A stretch of 64,000 bases of DNA from Flagellimonas aequoris (GTDB lineage: Bacteria; Bacteroidota; Bacteroidia; Flavobacteriales; Flavobacteriaceae): the NCBI RefSeq assembly GCF_003584165.1, contig NZ_QXFJ01000010.1:59418-123417 (forward strand), written 5' to 3'. The notes under the pieces were generated by a model that saw nothing but the letters and a program-made list of their open reading frames with translations, did not search any database and was not told where the DNA came from. Position numbers and translations under genes: made by a program. Shown in pieces: positions 17,948 through 26,678 of the stretch. Each line of letters starts with the position of its first letter. Positions within the stretch are counted from its first letter, which is position 1.

Positions 17948-18418
17948 TTAAAAAAGAGCGGTCTGCTTTGCAGGGCTCTCGTGTTCCAATAACCATTTTT
18001 TTCTATGCAGTCCACCTGCATAGCCTGTGAGGTCTCCGTTGGTTCCGATTACGCGATGGCAGGGTACTACGATCCAAAGTGGATTTTTGCCATTGGCTGA
18101 GGCTACTGCACGAATGGCTTTTACATCGCCCAATCTTTTGGAAAGGTCTAAATAAGAAATGGTTTTTCCAAAAGGAATTTCAAGTAAGGCATCCCAAACT
18201 TTCTTTTGAAAGTCAGTGCCGGAAGGATTCAGTTTGAAGGTAAATTCGGTTCGGTTTCCTTCAAAATATTCTTGTAATTGCCGTACCGCTTCTTCCAATG
18301 CGGCTGGAATTGTACCGATAGGTTTTTTATCGTCCAAAACGGTGATAGAAGCTAGTCCGTTTTCATCTCCTTTGAATTCAGCAATTCCGATAGGAGTTTG
18401 TAAATAAGCAGTTTCCAT
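17948..18418 (-). CDS. ogt: Methylated-DNA--[protein]-cysteine S-methyltransferase
   Basis: Suicide repair protein that moves the methyl group from O6-methylguanine or O4-methylthymine to its own cysteine. 156 residues, close to Ogt/MGMT. The acceptor cysteine lies in 'IVVPCHRVIG' (about residue 118), preceded by the helix-turn-helix region 'FQKKVWDALLEIPFGKT' and 'AVASANGKNP' with the conserved Asn. 'GYAGGLHRKKWLLEHE' ends the family domain. Its start overlaps the stop of the CorC-like gene by one base, indicating coupled translation. Confidence 0.93.
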   Translation of the reverse strand: METAYLQTPIGIAEFKGDENGLASITVLDDKKPIGTIPAALEEAVRQLQEYFEGNRTEFTFKLNPSGTDFQKKVWDALLEIPFGKTISYLDLSKRLGDVKAIRAVASANGKNPLWIVVPCHRVIGTNGDLTGYAGGLHRKKWLLEHESPAKQTALF

Positions 18419-19539
18419 TACTCCACTTCACTTTCACCTTCAATAATTCCTAAGCGCTGTGCCCGTTGGTGCCAGTTCTTTCTGGCCAGGGACTGAAGGT
18501 CTTCCACGTTGTCGCTTTCATCCATGATCTCCAATCCGAGCAAGGTTTCGATGACATCTTCCATGGTCACCAGTCCACTCACGGAGCCGTACTCGTCCAC
18601 CACTAAGGAAACATGTTCCCGTTGCTTCACAAACTTGTCAAACAGTTCAGGAATGGGTTTGGTCCGACTGGTCACCAATATTTCCCTTTTCAATTCGGAA
18701 AGGGTTTGATCACCTTTATTATTGATGATGGCCTCCATCAACTCATCTTTTAGAAAAAAGCCGGTAATGTTGTCCATCCGATCTTTGTACAAGGGTATTC
18801 GGGAAAAGCGAAGCGGTCGGTTGGCGTCAAAAAATTCTTTGATGGTCATGTCCTCGGAGGCAATTTTCATGACCGTTCTGGGGGTCATCACGTCCTTGGC
18901 CAGGATCTCATCAAATTTCAATAGGTTTTTGATGACCTTGGATTCCGATTCCTGGAATACCCCTTCTTCGTGTGCAATCTCTGTCATGGCGGTAAAATCC
19001 TCCCTGCTCAATACGCTGCCATGTTCTCCTTTGGCCCCTATCAATTTGGTGAACAGTTGCAAAACCCATAAAAGACCGGTCCATTTTAGGAGAAACACCA
19101 TTATGGTAAGTGTCTTCGATGTAAAGTTTGCCAATTGTTTCCAATAGGTGGCACCAATGGTCTTAGGTATGATTTCTGAGGCCACCAGGATTAATATTGT
19201 CATTAGGGTGGACACAATGCCCACCATAAGATCTTCGGTGAGCTTGAAGCCCAAAATGGAGCGTTCCGTGGTCCCGTACATTTCTGCATAAGCAACTTTC
19301 GCCTGTACCCCTACCAAAATGGCCCCTACCGTATGTGCCACGGTATTGAGGGTAAGAATGGCAATCAAGGGCTTGTCCACATCCTTTTTAAGGTTTTCCA
19401 GAGTGGAAGCATAATCCTTGCCCGCCTGTTTTTTTACATTGATGAAAGTGGGGGTGATGCTCAGCAACACTGCCTCCAATATGGAGCACAAAAAGGAAAA
19501 GAAGATGGAAATAAGGGCATAAAATATAAGAAGTCCCAT
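18418..19539 (-). CDS. CNNM/CBS-domain hemolysin family protein (CorC-like)
   Basis: Inner-membrane protein with an N-terminal DUF21/CNNM domain (about 1-180, several hydrophobic segments) and a CBS pair (about 205-330, 'VMTPRTVMKIASEDMTI', 'VVDEYGSVSGLVTMEDVIE'). Relatives (CorB/CorC, YtfL, PaeA) act in Mg2+ or cation/polyamine export; the 'hemolysin' label is historical. At 373 residues it lacks the usual C-terminal CorC_HlyC domain and ends soon after the CBS pair. It lies 36 bases after the serine hydrolase gene. The transported ion is unknown. Confidence 0.88.
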   Translation of the reverse strand: MGLLIFYALISIFFSFLCSILEAVLLSITPTFINVKKQAGKDYASTLENLKKDVDKPLIAILTLNTVAHTVGAILVGVQAKVAYAEMYGTTERSILGFKLTEDLMVGIVSTLMTILILVASEIIPKTIGATYWKQLANFTSKTLTIMVFLLKWTGLLWVLQLFTKLIGAKGEHGSVLSREDFTAMTEIAHEEGVFQESESKVIKNLLKFDEILAKDVMTPRTVMKIASEDMTIKEFFDANRPLRFSRIPLYKDRMDNITGFFLKDELMEAIINNKGDQTLSELKREILVTSRTKPIPELFDKFVKQREHVSLVVDEYGSVSGLVTMEDVIETLLGLEIMDESDNVEDLQSLARKNWHQRAQRLGIIEGESEVE

Positions 19540-19575
19540 AGGCTAGATCTTGAGTGGCAAGATAGCGAATCGGAA

Positions 19576-20880
19576 CTAATTTTTAAGGTTGCTGGCCATG
19601 GCTTTGTAAAAAACATCCATCAAAGCCGTTCGGATGTTCAATCCATAAAGTTCCCTGTGGTCCCGGGAAGGATATACCCTGTTCGACAAAAAGATAAAAG
19701 TCACATGCTTTTCAGGGTCGGCCCAAACAAATGTTCCGGTAAAACCAGAGTGCCCGAAACTGGCTGCACTGGCCAAAGGGGAGGGGTAAGCTTCTTCTAG
19801 GGGTAATTCGGAATTGTCCAGCAAAGGTTTGTCAAAGCCCAACCCACGTCGGTTTTCGTTATCGGGATATTGTACTGTGGCAAATTCCTTTACCGTTCTC
19901 CGGGAGATAAGCTGTTGGCCATCTACACTGCCATAATGTTGATAGAACAACATAAGCTTGGCCAGATCATCGGCCGTGCCGAAAAGTCCCGCATTGCCGG
20001 AAACCCCACCGAACAACGAAGCGTTTTCATCATGCACCCAGCCTTTTACCAAGGTTTTTCTATATAGGGTATCGATTTCTGTGGGCACAATGGCGTTTAC
20101 AAAATGTTTGGTGCTGGGCAGATAGCCCAAGGTATGGCAGCCCAAAGGCTGATAAAAATTCTCATGGAGGTAGGTTTGGTAATCCGTATGGGTAATCTGC
20201 TCGATCAACCTTGGGAAAATCAAGAAGGAAAGCCCAGAGTAGTTATACTTTTTTTCTTCGGATACCTTGGAGCGATTGATGATTCGGTCTATTTTCCGTT
20301 CAAATCGGTCATTGACGAAAAGGTCATCGTATGCCTGTTTTTGGAATTTTTTGCTGGAAGTTTGATGGATAAACCGCTTTTTGAGTTTCCCGTTCCGCAT
20401 CACTTTCTGTAAAAAAACGATATAGGGAACGAGCCCTGCTTGGTGCGCTAGAATTTCGCGTAATGTCAAGTCCTTTTTGTCCTTTTGATGTTTCCACGGT
20501 TCCCAGTAGGTGCTGAAGGGAACATCCAAATCGAGTTTTCCTTCATCCACGAGTTTCATCAATGCGGGCAAGGGACCGGAAATCTTGGTTACGGAAGCCA
20601 GATCGTAAAGGTCGTTCAGTTTTACGGGCTCAATGCTATCATAGGTATGGAATCCGTATGCTTTATGAAAAATGACGGTATCGTTGATGGCGACCAACAA
20701 TTGTGCGCCCGGAAATGCCAAGCTATCGATGCCCATGTTCATAATGGAATCCACTTTTTGGTTGATATAGGCTTCATCCAAACCTAATTTGGAAGGAAGG
20801 GCATGGATAAGTTCACGTTGGGCCACTCCCATGTTCATCATTAAAGCGAAGAACACCAAGGATAGAAAGCTTTTTTTCAT
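19576..20880 (-). CDS. Class C beta-lactamase-like serine hydrolase, secreted
   Basis: Serine hydrolase of the beta-lactamase/penicillin-binding fold (Pfam Beta-lactamase), 434 residues with a signal peptide ('MKKSFLSLVFFALMMNMGVAQ'). The SxxK motif is 'ASVTK' (about residue 97), the YxN-like motif is 'YNYSG', and 'GHSGFTGT' replaces KTG. Such proteins include esterases and D-amino peptidases; a true beta-lactamase activity is not implied. I chose the ATG at 20880 over an upstream extension because it starts the signal peptide. It follows hemB by 13 bases in the same operon. Confidence 0.88.
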   Translation of the reverse strand: MKKSFLSLVFFALMMNMGVAQRELIHALPSKLGLDEAYINQKVDSIMNMGIDSLAFPGAQLLVAINDTVIFHKAYGFHTYDSIEPVKLNDLYDLASVTKISGPLPALMKLVDEGKLDLDVPFSTYWEPWKHQKDKKDLTLREILAHQAGLVPYIVFLQKVMRNGKLKKRFIHQTSSKKFQKQAYDDLFVNDRFERKIDRIINRSKVSEEKKYNYSGLSFLIFPRLIEQITHTDYQTYLHENFYQPLGCHTLGYLPSTKHFVNAIVPTEIDTLYRKTLVKGWVHDENASLFGGVSGNAGLFGTADDLAKLMLFYQHYGSVDGQQLISRRTVKEFATVQYPDNENRRGLGFDKPLLDNSELPLEEAYPSPLASAASFGHSGFTGTFVWADPEKHVTFIFLSNRVYPSRDHRELYGLNIRTALMDVFYKAMASNLKN

Positions 20881-20893
20881 TTTTTTGGAGGAT

Positions 20894-21883
20894 TTAACCC
20901 AAAGTACGGATAAAATCCTTGGCGAAATAACTGGCAATAATGTTGGCACCCGCTCGTTTGATGGCGGTCAATTGTTCCAACATGACGGCATCGTGGTCCA
21001 GCCAACCTTTTTCTGCCGCTGCTTTAACCATGGCGTATTCCCCGGAAACTTGGTATACGGCCACGGGGACATCCACCTCGTTTCTGATTTCACGAACGAT
21101 GTCCAAATAGCACAATCCAGGTTTTACCATCACGATATCGGCACCTTCGTCGATGTCCAATTGCGTCTCACGAATGGCTTCATACCGATTGGAATAATCT
21201 ATCTGATACGTCTTTTTGTCCTTGGGCACATTGGCGATGTCCACAGGGGCAGAATCCAAGGCATCCCGAAACGGACCATAAAAGGCACTGGCGTATTTAG
21301 CAGAATAGGCCATAATACCGGTATTGATGAAACCTTCATCTTCTAAGGCTTCGCGAATGGTCAGGATTCGCCCGTCCATCATATCACTGGGTGCCACAAA
21401 ATCGGCTCCCGCTTGGGCATGGGATACGCACATTTCTGCCAATACCTCGGCAGTTTCATCATTTAAGATCTGTCCCTCGGCTACAATGCCGTCGTGACCA
21501 TAAGAAGAAAAGGGGTCTAGGGCCACATCCGTCATCACCAACATTTGCGGGCAGGCATTTTTGACTGTTTTTATGGCACGTTGCATGAGACCATTGGGGT
21601 TGAGTGCCTCGGTTCCTTTGTTGTCTTTCAGCTTGTCATCCACCTTTACAAAGAGCAAAACGGAACATAATCCCATTTTCCACAATTCCTTTACTTCGTT
21701 TTCCAATTGGTCCAAGCTCAAACGGAAATAATTGGGCATGGATGGGATTTCTTCCTTGATGCCTTTGCCTTCGGTCACAAAAAGAGGGACCAAAAAATCG
21801 TCTGGGGTTACTACTGTCTCGCGAACCAACCTTCGGATGGATTCGGAGGCACGAAGTCTTCGATTGCGTATTAATGGATACAT
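20894..21883 (-). CDS. hemB: Porphobilinogen synthase HemB
   Basis: Condenses two 5-aminolevulinate molecules to porphobilinogen, the second step of the tetrapyrrole path after ALA. 329 residues, the standard length. Seen: 'RNRRLRASESIRRLVRET' at the N-terminus, the Schiff-base lysines in 'AYSAKYASAFYGPFRDA' and 'IVMVKPGLCYLDIV', and 'VAVYQVSGEYAMVKAAAE'. The metal-site region 'VMTDVALDPFSSYGHDG' carries D residues instead of the three cysteines of zinc enzymes, indicating the Mg-dependent type. It lies six bases after the PhzF gene, in the hemA operon. Confidence 0.97.
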   Translation of the reverse strand: MYPLIRNRRLRASESIRRLVRETVVTPDDFLVPLFVTEGKGIKEEIPSMPNYFRLSLDQLENEVKELWKMGLCSVLLFVKVDDKLKDNKGTEALNPNGLMQRAIKTVKNACPQMLVMTDVALDPFSSYGHDGIVAEGQILNDETAEVLAEMCVSHAQAGADFVAPSDMMDGRILTIREALEDEGFINTGIMAYSAKYASAFYGPFRDALDSAPVDIANVPKDKKTYQIDYSNRYEAIRETQLDIDEGADIVMVKPGLCYLDIVREIRNEVDVPVAVYQVSGEYAMVKAAAEKGWLDHDAVMLEQLTAIKRAGANIIASYFAKDFIRTLG

Positions 21884-21889
21884 ATGCTG

Positions 21890-22678
21890 TTATATTTCAA
21901 TTTCACCAAATAAATATGGAGCGGCTTTCCCAGAGATTTTGACCCTCTCGCCCAAATACTCGCAAACCAGATCTCCTTGTCGTTTCGAAAGTTGTTTGGC
22001 CGTCATTTTGGTCTTTTGTAATACTTCTGACCAATATGGGGTAAGGGAAGTATGTGCAGACCCGGTTACAGGATCTTCAGGTATGCCACAGGCTGGGGCA
22101 AAAAAGCGGGAAACAAAATCAACCTCGCTACCAGGAGCGGTTACAATGACCCCTCGAACATCCAACTGACTTAATAGATGATGGTTAGGCTGTATGGATT
22201 CAACTTCTTGTTGATTGTTGTAGATCAACATGTAATCCGTTTTGCCCTTGAATGTTTTTATGGGTTTAGCACCGATAGCCTCGTCTAGTTCCTGCAAATT
22301 TTGTATGCCCACTAAGTGGTCGGTAGGAAAATCCAAGGTCAACCATCCATTGGCTGCTTTTTCAACGGTAAGTTCCCCACTTCTTGGAGAATAAAAACGA
22401 ATGGTATTTTCTTTTAATTCATAATAGTGAAAAAGCACATAAGCAGTTGCTATAGTGGCGTGGCCGCAAAGGTCTACTTCCACTTCGGGCGTAAACCAAC
22501 GGAGTTCGTAGATTCCGTCCTTTTTTACTGCGAAAGCGGTTTCGGCCAGATTGTTCTCTTGGGCAATCTTCTGCATGAGCTCAGCTTCCAACCATTTTTC
22601 CAAAATACAGACGGCCGCCGGGTTGCCTCCAAACGTTTTACTGGTAAAGGCGTCAATTTGATAGATTTTTTGTCTCAT
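21890..22678 (-). CDS. PhzF family isomerase/epimerase-like protein
   Basis: Member of the PhzF/DAP-epimerase fold family, 262 residues. Visible marks are 'IDAFTSKTFGGNPAAVCIL' at the N-terminus, the catalytic Glu in 'NNLAETAFAV', 'GHATIATAYVLF', and 'CGIPEDPVTGSAHTSL'. Family members isomerise small acids, but most, like this one, have no known substrate; phenazine synthesis is not implied. It is placed between hemF and hemB with short gaps, so it is co-transcribed with heme genes. A role in heme metabolism is conjecture. Confidence 0.92.
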   Translation of the reverse strand: MRQKIYQIDAFTSKTFGGNPAAVCILEKWLEAELMQKIAQENNLAETAFAVKKDGIYELRWFTPEVEVDLCGHATIATAYVLFHYYELKENTIRFYSPRSGELTVEKAANGWLTLDFPTDHLVGIQNLQELDEAIGAKPIKTFKGKTDYMLIYNNQQEVESIQPNHHLLSQLDVRGVIVTAPGSEVDFVSRFFAPACGIPEDPVTGSAHTSLTPYWSEVLQKTKMTAKQLSKRQGDLVCEYLGERVKISGKAAPYLFGEIEI

Positions 22679-22706
22679 AGGCCTAGTTTCAGAACAAAGC
22701 TACGTA

Positions 22707-23609
22707 TTAAACCCAATCTTTCGGGCTCTGGAGAACCCCAATCAGTTTTTCTTCTTCACTTCCTTTTTCTGGATGATGGTCATATCGCCATTGCACATGG
22801 GGAGGTAGGCTCATCAAAATACTTTCGATGCGGCCATTGGTACGAAGTCCGAAAAGGGTTCCTTTGTCATGTACCAAGTTGAACTCTACGTAACGGCCTC
22901 GGCGTATTTCCTGCCAATCCCTTTGTTCTAGGGTAAAGGGAAGTTCCTTTCGTTTTTCAACGATGGGGACATAGGCATCCAAAAAACTATCGCCCACCTC
23001 GGTCACAAAATTGTACCAATCTTCCATTTGCATGGTTTCGGTTGCTTTGCAATAGTCAAAAAACAGCCCGCCTACACCTCTGGCCTCGTTACGATGTGTA
23101 TTCCAAAAATAGTCGTCACATTTCTTTTTGTAGTTGGGATAAAATTCCGTATTGTGGGCATCGCAGGCTTTTTTGCAAACCTGGTGAAAATGTGCTGCAT
23201 CTTCCTCAAAAAGATAATAGGGGGTAAGGTCCTGTCCGCCACCAAACCATTGATCCACTATATTCCCTTGTTTGTCATACATTTCAAAATAGCGCCAATT
23301 GGCGTGTACCGTTGGGACTATGGGACTTTTTGGGTGGATGACCAAACTGAGGCCACAGGCAAAAAAATCCGCTTCTTCTACTCCAAAATAGGTTTGCATG
23401 CTTTTGGGCAATGCTCCAAAAACCTTAGAAATGTTCACACCCCCTTTTTCAAAAACGCCCCCATTTTCTATCACACGGGTTCTACCGCCACCACCTTCGG
23501 GGCGTTCCCAAAAATCTTGCTGAAACTTGGCATCGCCATCCACTTCTTCTAATTTGGAAGTGATGGTGTCCTGCAGTTTTTGGATATAATCGTAAAATTT
23601 ATCTTTCAT
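22707..23609 (-). CDS. hemF: Oxygen-dependent coproporphyrinogen III oxidase HemF
   Basis: Converts coproporphyrinogen III to protoporphyrinogen IX using O2, by oxidative decarboxylation. 300 residues, full length. Seen: 'PTVHANWRYFEMYD', 'WFGGGQDLTPYYLFEEDAAH', 'RGVGGLFFDYCKATE', and the C-terminal 'RGRYVEFNLVHDKGTLFGL' and 'SLPPHVQWRYDH'. Its start overlaps the stop of the DUF6973 gene by four bases (ATGA). Presence of the aerobic enzyme here and HemJ at 57.8 kb defines the late route through protoporphyrin. Confidence 0.97.
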   Translation of the reverse strand: MKDKFYDYIQKLQDTITSKLEEVDGDAKFQQDFWERPEGGGGRTRVIENGGVFEKGGVNISKVFGALPKSMQTYFGVEEADFFACGLSLVIHPKSPIVPTVHANWRYFEMYDKQGNIVDQWFGGGQDLTPYYLFEEDAAHFHQVCKKACDAHNTEFYPNYKKKCDDYFWNTHRNEARGVGGLFFDYCKATETMQMEDWYNFVTEVGDSFLDAYVPIVEKRKELPFTLEQRDWQEIRRGRYVEFNLVHDKGTLFGLRTNGRIESILMSLPPHVQWRYDHHPEKGSEEEKLIGVLQSPKDWV

Positions 23610-24097
23610 GATTCTAAAATATGTACCAACTGGTTTTTTAATACCGATAAATTGGTATTGTCCTCAATTTTAGTTGATTGTAATGACATTTTTTGAAGAA
23701 TGGAAATGATTTCCTCTTCGGATTTCCCAGGATTTTCTTTAAAAATGAACCTTCCCGCTGCATTGTTGTGCAAATCCATCGCCTTAGCCAAAGGTATATT
23801 CGGAAAAGCTTCTTCATGCCAGTCGGTAACCTTTTTTGTCCAATCCAAAACTTTAATTTCATTCTTTGCCCAACGAAAACAACGCTGTGCAATCATGCAA
23901 TTCCATAGGGCATGTCTGAACGCATTGGCCGGACCATTTTTATGATGCAACTTTCCATAATGGGCCGTGGAAACCCTCATACAATCTTTGGTGGCTTTTA
24001 AGGTTGGGAAGATGAACAATGGCCTACTTAACCCTAACAAAATACCTTTCAGTATATGTTTAAAACTAACGCGTTTTAATACTGAAAATGGGTTCAC
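23606..24097 (-). CDS. Uncharacterised DUF6973-like protein within the heme operon
   Basis: 163-residue protein of unknown function, likely the DUF6973 family. Conserved-looking blocks are '[13 protein letters not shown]' (about 58-70), '[11 protein letters not shown]' and '[12 protein letters not shown]', rich in His, Asp and Asn, as in a metal or cofactor site. A mildly hydrophobic N-terminal stretch (about 15-32) is present but no clear signal peptide. It overlaps hemE upstream and hemF downstream by four bases each (ATGA), so it is translationally coupled to both. The position suggests a function near uroporphyrinogen/coproporphyrinogen, but no activity can be assigned. Confidence 0.75.
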   Translation of the reverse strand: MNPFSVLKRVSFKHILKGILLGLSRPLFIFPTLKATKDCMRVSTAHYGKLHHKNGPANAFRHALWNCMIAQRCFRWAKNEIKVLDWTKKVTDWHEEAFPNIPLAKAMDLHNNAAGRFIFKENPGKSEEEIISILQKMSLQSTKIEDNTNLSVLKNQLVHILES

Positions 24098-25119
24098 TCC
24101 TGATATTCTTTTACAGCATCAACAAAGGCTTTCGCATTTTCCAACGGTATGTTTGGCAAAATGCCATGACCTAAATTCGCCACATATTTATCCTTGCCAA
24201 ATTCACGGATCATTTGATGGACCATACTTTTGATCTTATCTGGTGGCGACAACAATCTTGCAGGATCAAAATTACCCTGGAGTGTTACCTTGCCGCCTGT
24301 CAAATATCTGGCATTCCGTGGTGAACAAGTCCAATCCACACCCACCGCCGAAGCTCCGGATACTGCCATTTCTTTTAGGGCAAACCAACAACCTTTACCA
24401 AAAACAATCACAGGGGATTCATCTTTAAGGGCATCAACGATCTGTTGGATATAAGGCCATGAAAACTCCTGATAATCCTGTGGGGAAAGCATCCCTCCCC
24501 AGGAATCGAATACTTGAACGGCATTGACTCCGGCCTTAACCTTGGCCTTCAAATAGGCAATGGTGGTATCGGTGATTTTTTGGAGCAGTTGATGAGCCAA
24601 TTCCGGTTGGGTAAAACAGAACCCACGGGCCTTGTCAAAACTTTTGCTTCCTTGACCTTCCACACAATAGCATAATATGGTCCAAGGTGAACCTGCAAAT
24701 CCAATCAATGGAATCTCATTGTTCAGTTTTTCCTTGGTCATGGTGATGGCATCCAACACATAGCCCAAAGTATCTTCAATATTGGGAACAATGACCTTGT
24801 CCAAATCTTCCTTGTTTCGAATGGGATTGGGGAGATAAGGCCCAAAATTAGGTTTCATCTCCACCTCAATGTCCATAGCCTGGGGGATTACCAAAATGTC
24901 GCTGAACAGAATAGCGGCATCCATGCCATATCTTCGGATAGGTTGTACCGTAATTTCCGATGCCAACTCCGGGGTCTGGCAACGGGTGAAAAAATCGTAT
25001 TTTTTACGGAGTTCCATAAATTCCGGCAGGTAGCGGCCTGCTTGGCGCATCATCCATACCGGTGGGCGATCCACCGTTTCTCCTTTCAATGCCCTTAGGA
25101 ACAAATCGTTTTTAATCAT
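24094..25119 (-). CDS. hemE: Uroporphyrinogen decarboxylase HemE
   Basis: Decarboxylates uroporphyrinogen III to coproporphyrinogen III. 341 residues. The N-terminal signature '[17 protein letters not shown]' binds substrate carboxylates, '[19 protein letters not shown]' has the catalytic Asp, and '[20 protein letters not shown]' and '[19 protein letters not shown]' complete the family pattern. It overlaps hemD by eight bases and the following gene by four bases. Confidence 0.97.
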   Translation of the reverse strand: MIKNDLFLRALKGETVDRPPVWMMRQAGRYLPEFMELRKKYDFFTRCQTPELASEITVQPIRRYGMDAAILFSDILVIPQAMDIEVEMKPNFGPYLPNPIRNKEDLDKVIVPNIEDTLGYVLDAITMTKEKLNNEIPLIGFAGSPWTILCYCVEGQGSKSFDKARGFCFTQPELAHQLLQKITDTTIAYLKAKVKAGVNAVQVFDSWGGMLSPQDYQEFSWPYIQQIVDALKDESPVIVFGKGCWFALKEMAVSGASAVGVDWTCSPRNARYLTGGKVTLQGNFDPARLLSPPDKIKSMVHQMIREFGKDKYVANLGHGILPNIPLENAKAFVDAVKEYQE

Positions 25120-25774
25120 GTTTTAAATAGTTTATAGCCTGCACCAATACATTCTCCACAGTTGGTTTGTTGGCAATTATGATATGTTCAGTATATTTTT
25201 TGGCTTCCTTGGCGGTAGTTTCTCCAATACAGAACAAGGTGCTGTTTGCAATGTTGTTTTCCAAAAGATAGCTTCGGATACCACTGGGGCTAAAAAACAA
25301 GATACCGTCAAAATTGCGGTGAAATGCCTTCGGTACCAGTTGGGTTCTATATACTTCCACTTCTTTATACTGAACGTTATTTTTTTTCAATGCCTCGGGA
25401 AGGTCTTCTCTTCGTTGATTACCTGAAAGGAAAACAAATGTCTTTTCGGCGTGGTTCTCCAAAATCTTTTCTGCCAATGATGAAGCATTTTCGGAAATTT
25501 CCACCACTTCAATGCTCTCCTCTGTTAAAAAGGAGGTTGTTTTTTCCCCAACACAGTAGGCCCTAATATTTGATATATCATGACCTTCGGCCTGTTTTAA
25601 AAAAGCCTTCACGGCATTTTTGCTGGTGAAAATGTAGTTTTGAAAGTCCAACGGAATTTCAACATCCAACAATTCAATTTGGAGGGCATCGTATTCCACG
25701 AGTCCCAAGCCGGAATTTAGGAAAAGTTCTTTTTGTGGTGGGGCGAGTATTTTAGTGGAGAGCACTGTTTTCAT
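25112..25774 (-). CDS. hemD: Uroporphyrinogen-III synthase HemD
   Basis: Cyclises hydroxymethylbilane with ring D inversion to uroporphyrinogen III. 220 residues. The family is poorly conserved; seen are '[17 protein letters not shown]', '[11 protein letters not shown]', '[15 protein letters not shown]', 'VYRTQLVP' and '[14 protein letters not shown]', the usual active-cleft segments. Position between hemC and hemE, with overlaps of 23 and 8 bases, makes the call firm. Confidence 0.94.
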   Translation of the reverse strand: MKTVLSTKILAPPQKELFLNSGLGLVEYDALQIELLDVEIPLDFQNYIFTSKNAVKAFLKQAEGHDISNIRAYCVGEKTTSFLTEESIEVVEISENASSLAEKILENHAEKTFVFLSGNQRREDLPEALKKNNVQYKEVEVYRTQLVPKAFHRNFDGILFFSPSGIRSYLLENNIANSTLFCIGETTAKEAKKYTEHIIIANKPTVENVLVQAINYLKHD

Positions 25775-26678
25775 TTCTGATTTCCTGCATCAATTTGTCC
25801 CCACCTTTGGCCAAGACTTCCTTGGCACACACTTCTCCAAAGCCCTTGGCTTCGGATAATTTTATTTCTTTTTTAATTTCGATTTTCTGTTTTCCATCCA
25901 AAGAGAACACAACGCCTTCAAAAAATACCTTTTGGTCTTTAATCTGCGCCAACGCACCGATTGGTGCAGTGCATCCTCCTTCCAACATCCGCAAAAAGTC
26001 ACGTTCTATTTTAGTGGCGAGATCTGTATTGGAATCGTTCAACTTGGCAAGGGCTTCCCTTGAATATTTGTCATTTTCCATGGCAACCACCAACATGGCA
26101 CCCTGGGCTGGTGCGGGGATCATCCAATCCAATTGAATGGCGTCTTTGGGCAGCAATTTGATACGTTCCAGACCCGCTTGGGCAAAAATGGCCCCTTGCC
26201 AATCGTTCTCGATCAATTTGATCAATCGTGTGTTCACATTGCCCCGTAGGTCGACCACTTGGTGGTTTGGGTATCTATTCAACCATTGTGCTTTTCTTCG
26301 CAAACTGCCCGTGGCAATGGTGACAGGAGTATCCGACTCCAAAAAAGACGAGCCTTTATGCACCAAAATGTCATGGGTAATGGCTCGCTCCAATACAGCG
26401 GCCTGAACAATTCCCTTCGGAAGTTGCGTAGGAACGTCTTTCATGGAATGTACGGCGATATCGATTTGCCCTTGCAACATGGCAACATCCAGAGCCTTGG
26501 TGAAAATTCCAGTAACCCCAAGTTCGTACAAAGGCTTGTCCAGCACTTGATCACCCATGGATTTTGTGGGCACCAACGTGGTATCATAACCCAATTTTTC
26601 GAGTTTTTCCTGCACAGTAGTGGCTTGCCACAGTGCCAGTTCGCTGTCGCGGGTACCGATTCTTATGATCTTGCTCAT
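25752..26678 (-). CDS. hemC: Hydroxymethylbilane synthase HemC
   Basis: Polymerises four porphobilinogens into hydroxymethylbilane. 308 residues. Seen: 'IRIGTRDSELALWQA', 'AVHSMKDVPTQLP', 'TGSLRRKAQWLNRYP', 'DLRGNVNTRL' and the cysteine that carries the dipyrromethane cofactor in 'LEGGCTAPIGA'. The start overlaps the hemA stop by four bases. The 3' end overlaps hemD by 23 bases. Confidence 0.97.
   Translation of the reverse strand: MSKIIRIGTRDSELALWQATTVQEKLEKLGYDTTLVPTKSMGDQVLDKPLYELGVTGIFTKALDVAMLQGQIDIAVHSMKDVPTQLPKGIVQAAVLERAITHDILVHKGSSFLESDTPVTIATGSLRRKAQWLNRYPNHQVVDLRGNVNTRLIKLIENDWQGAIFAQAGLERIKLLPKDAIQLDWMIPAPAQGAMLVVAMENDKYSREALAKLNDSNTDLATKIERDFLRMLEGGCTAPIGALAQIKDQKVFFEGVVFSLDGKQKIEIKKEIKLSEAKGFGEVCAKEVLAKGGDKLMQEIRNENSALH

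Noticed and set aside
17948..18418. Fusion of Ogt with AdaA-type regulator
   Set aside because: At 156 residues only the methyltransferase domain is present.
19576..20880. Antibiotic-resistance beta-lactamase
   Set aside because: Only the general fold motifs are present and the KTG motif is replaced by HSG; position in a heme operon gives no support.
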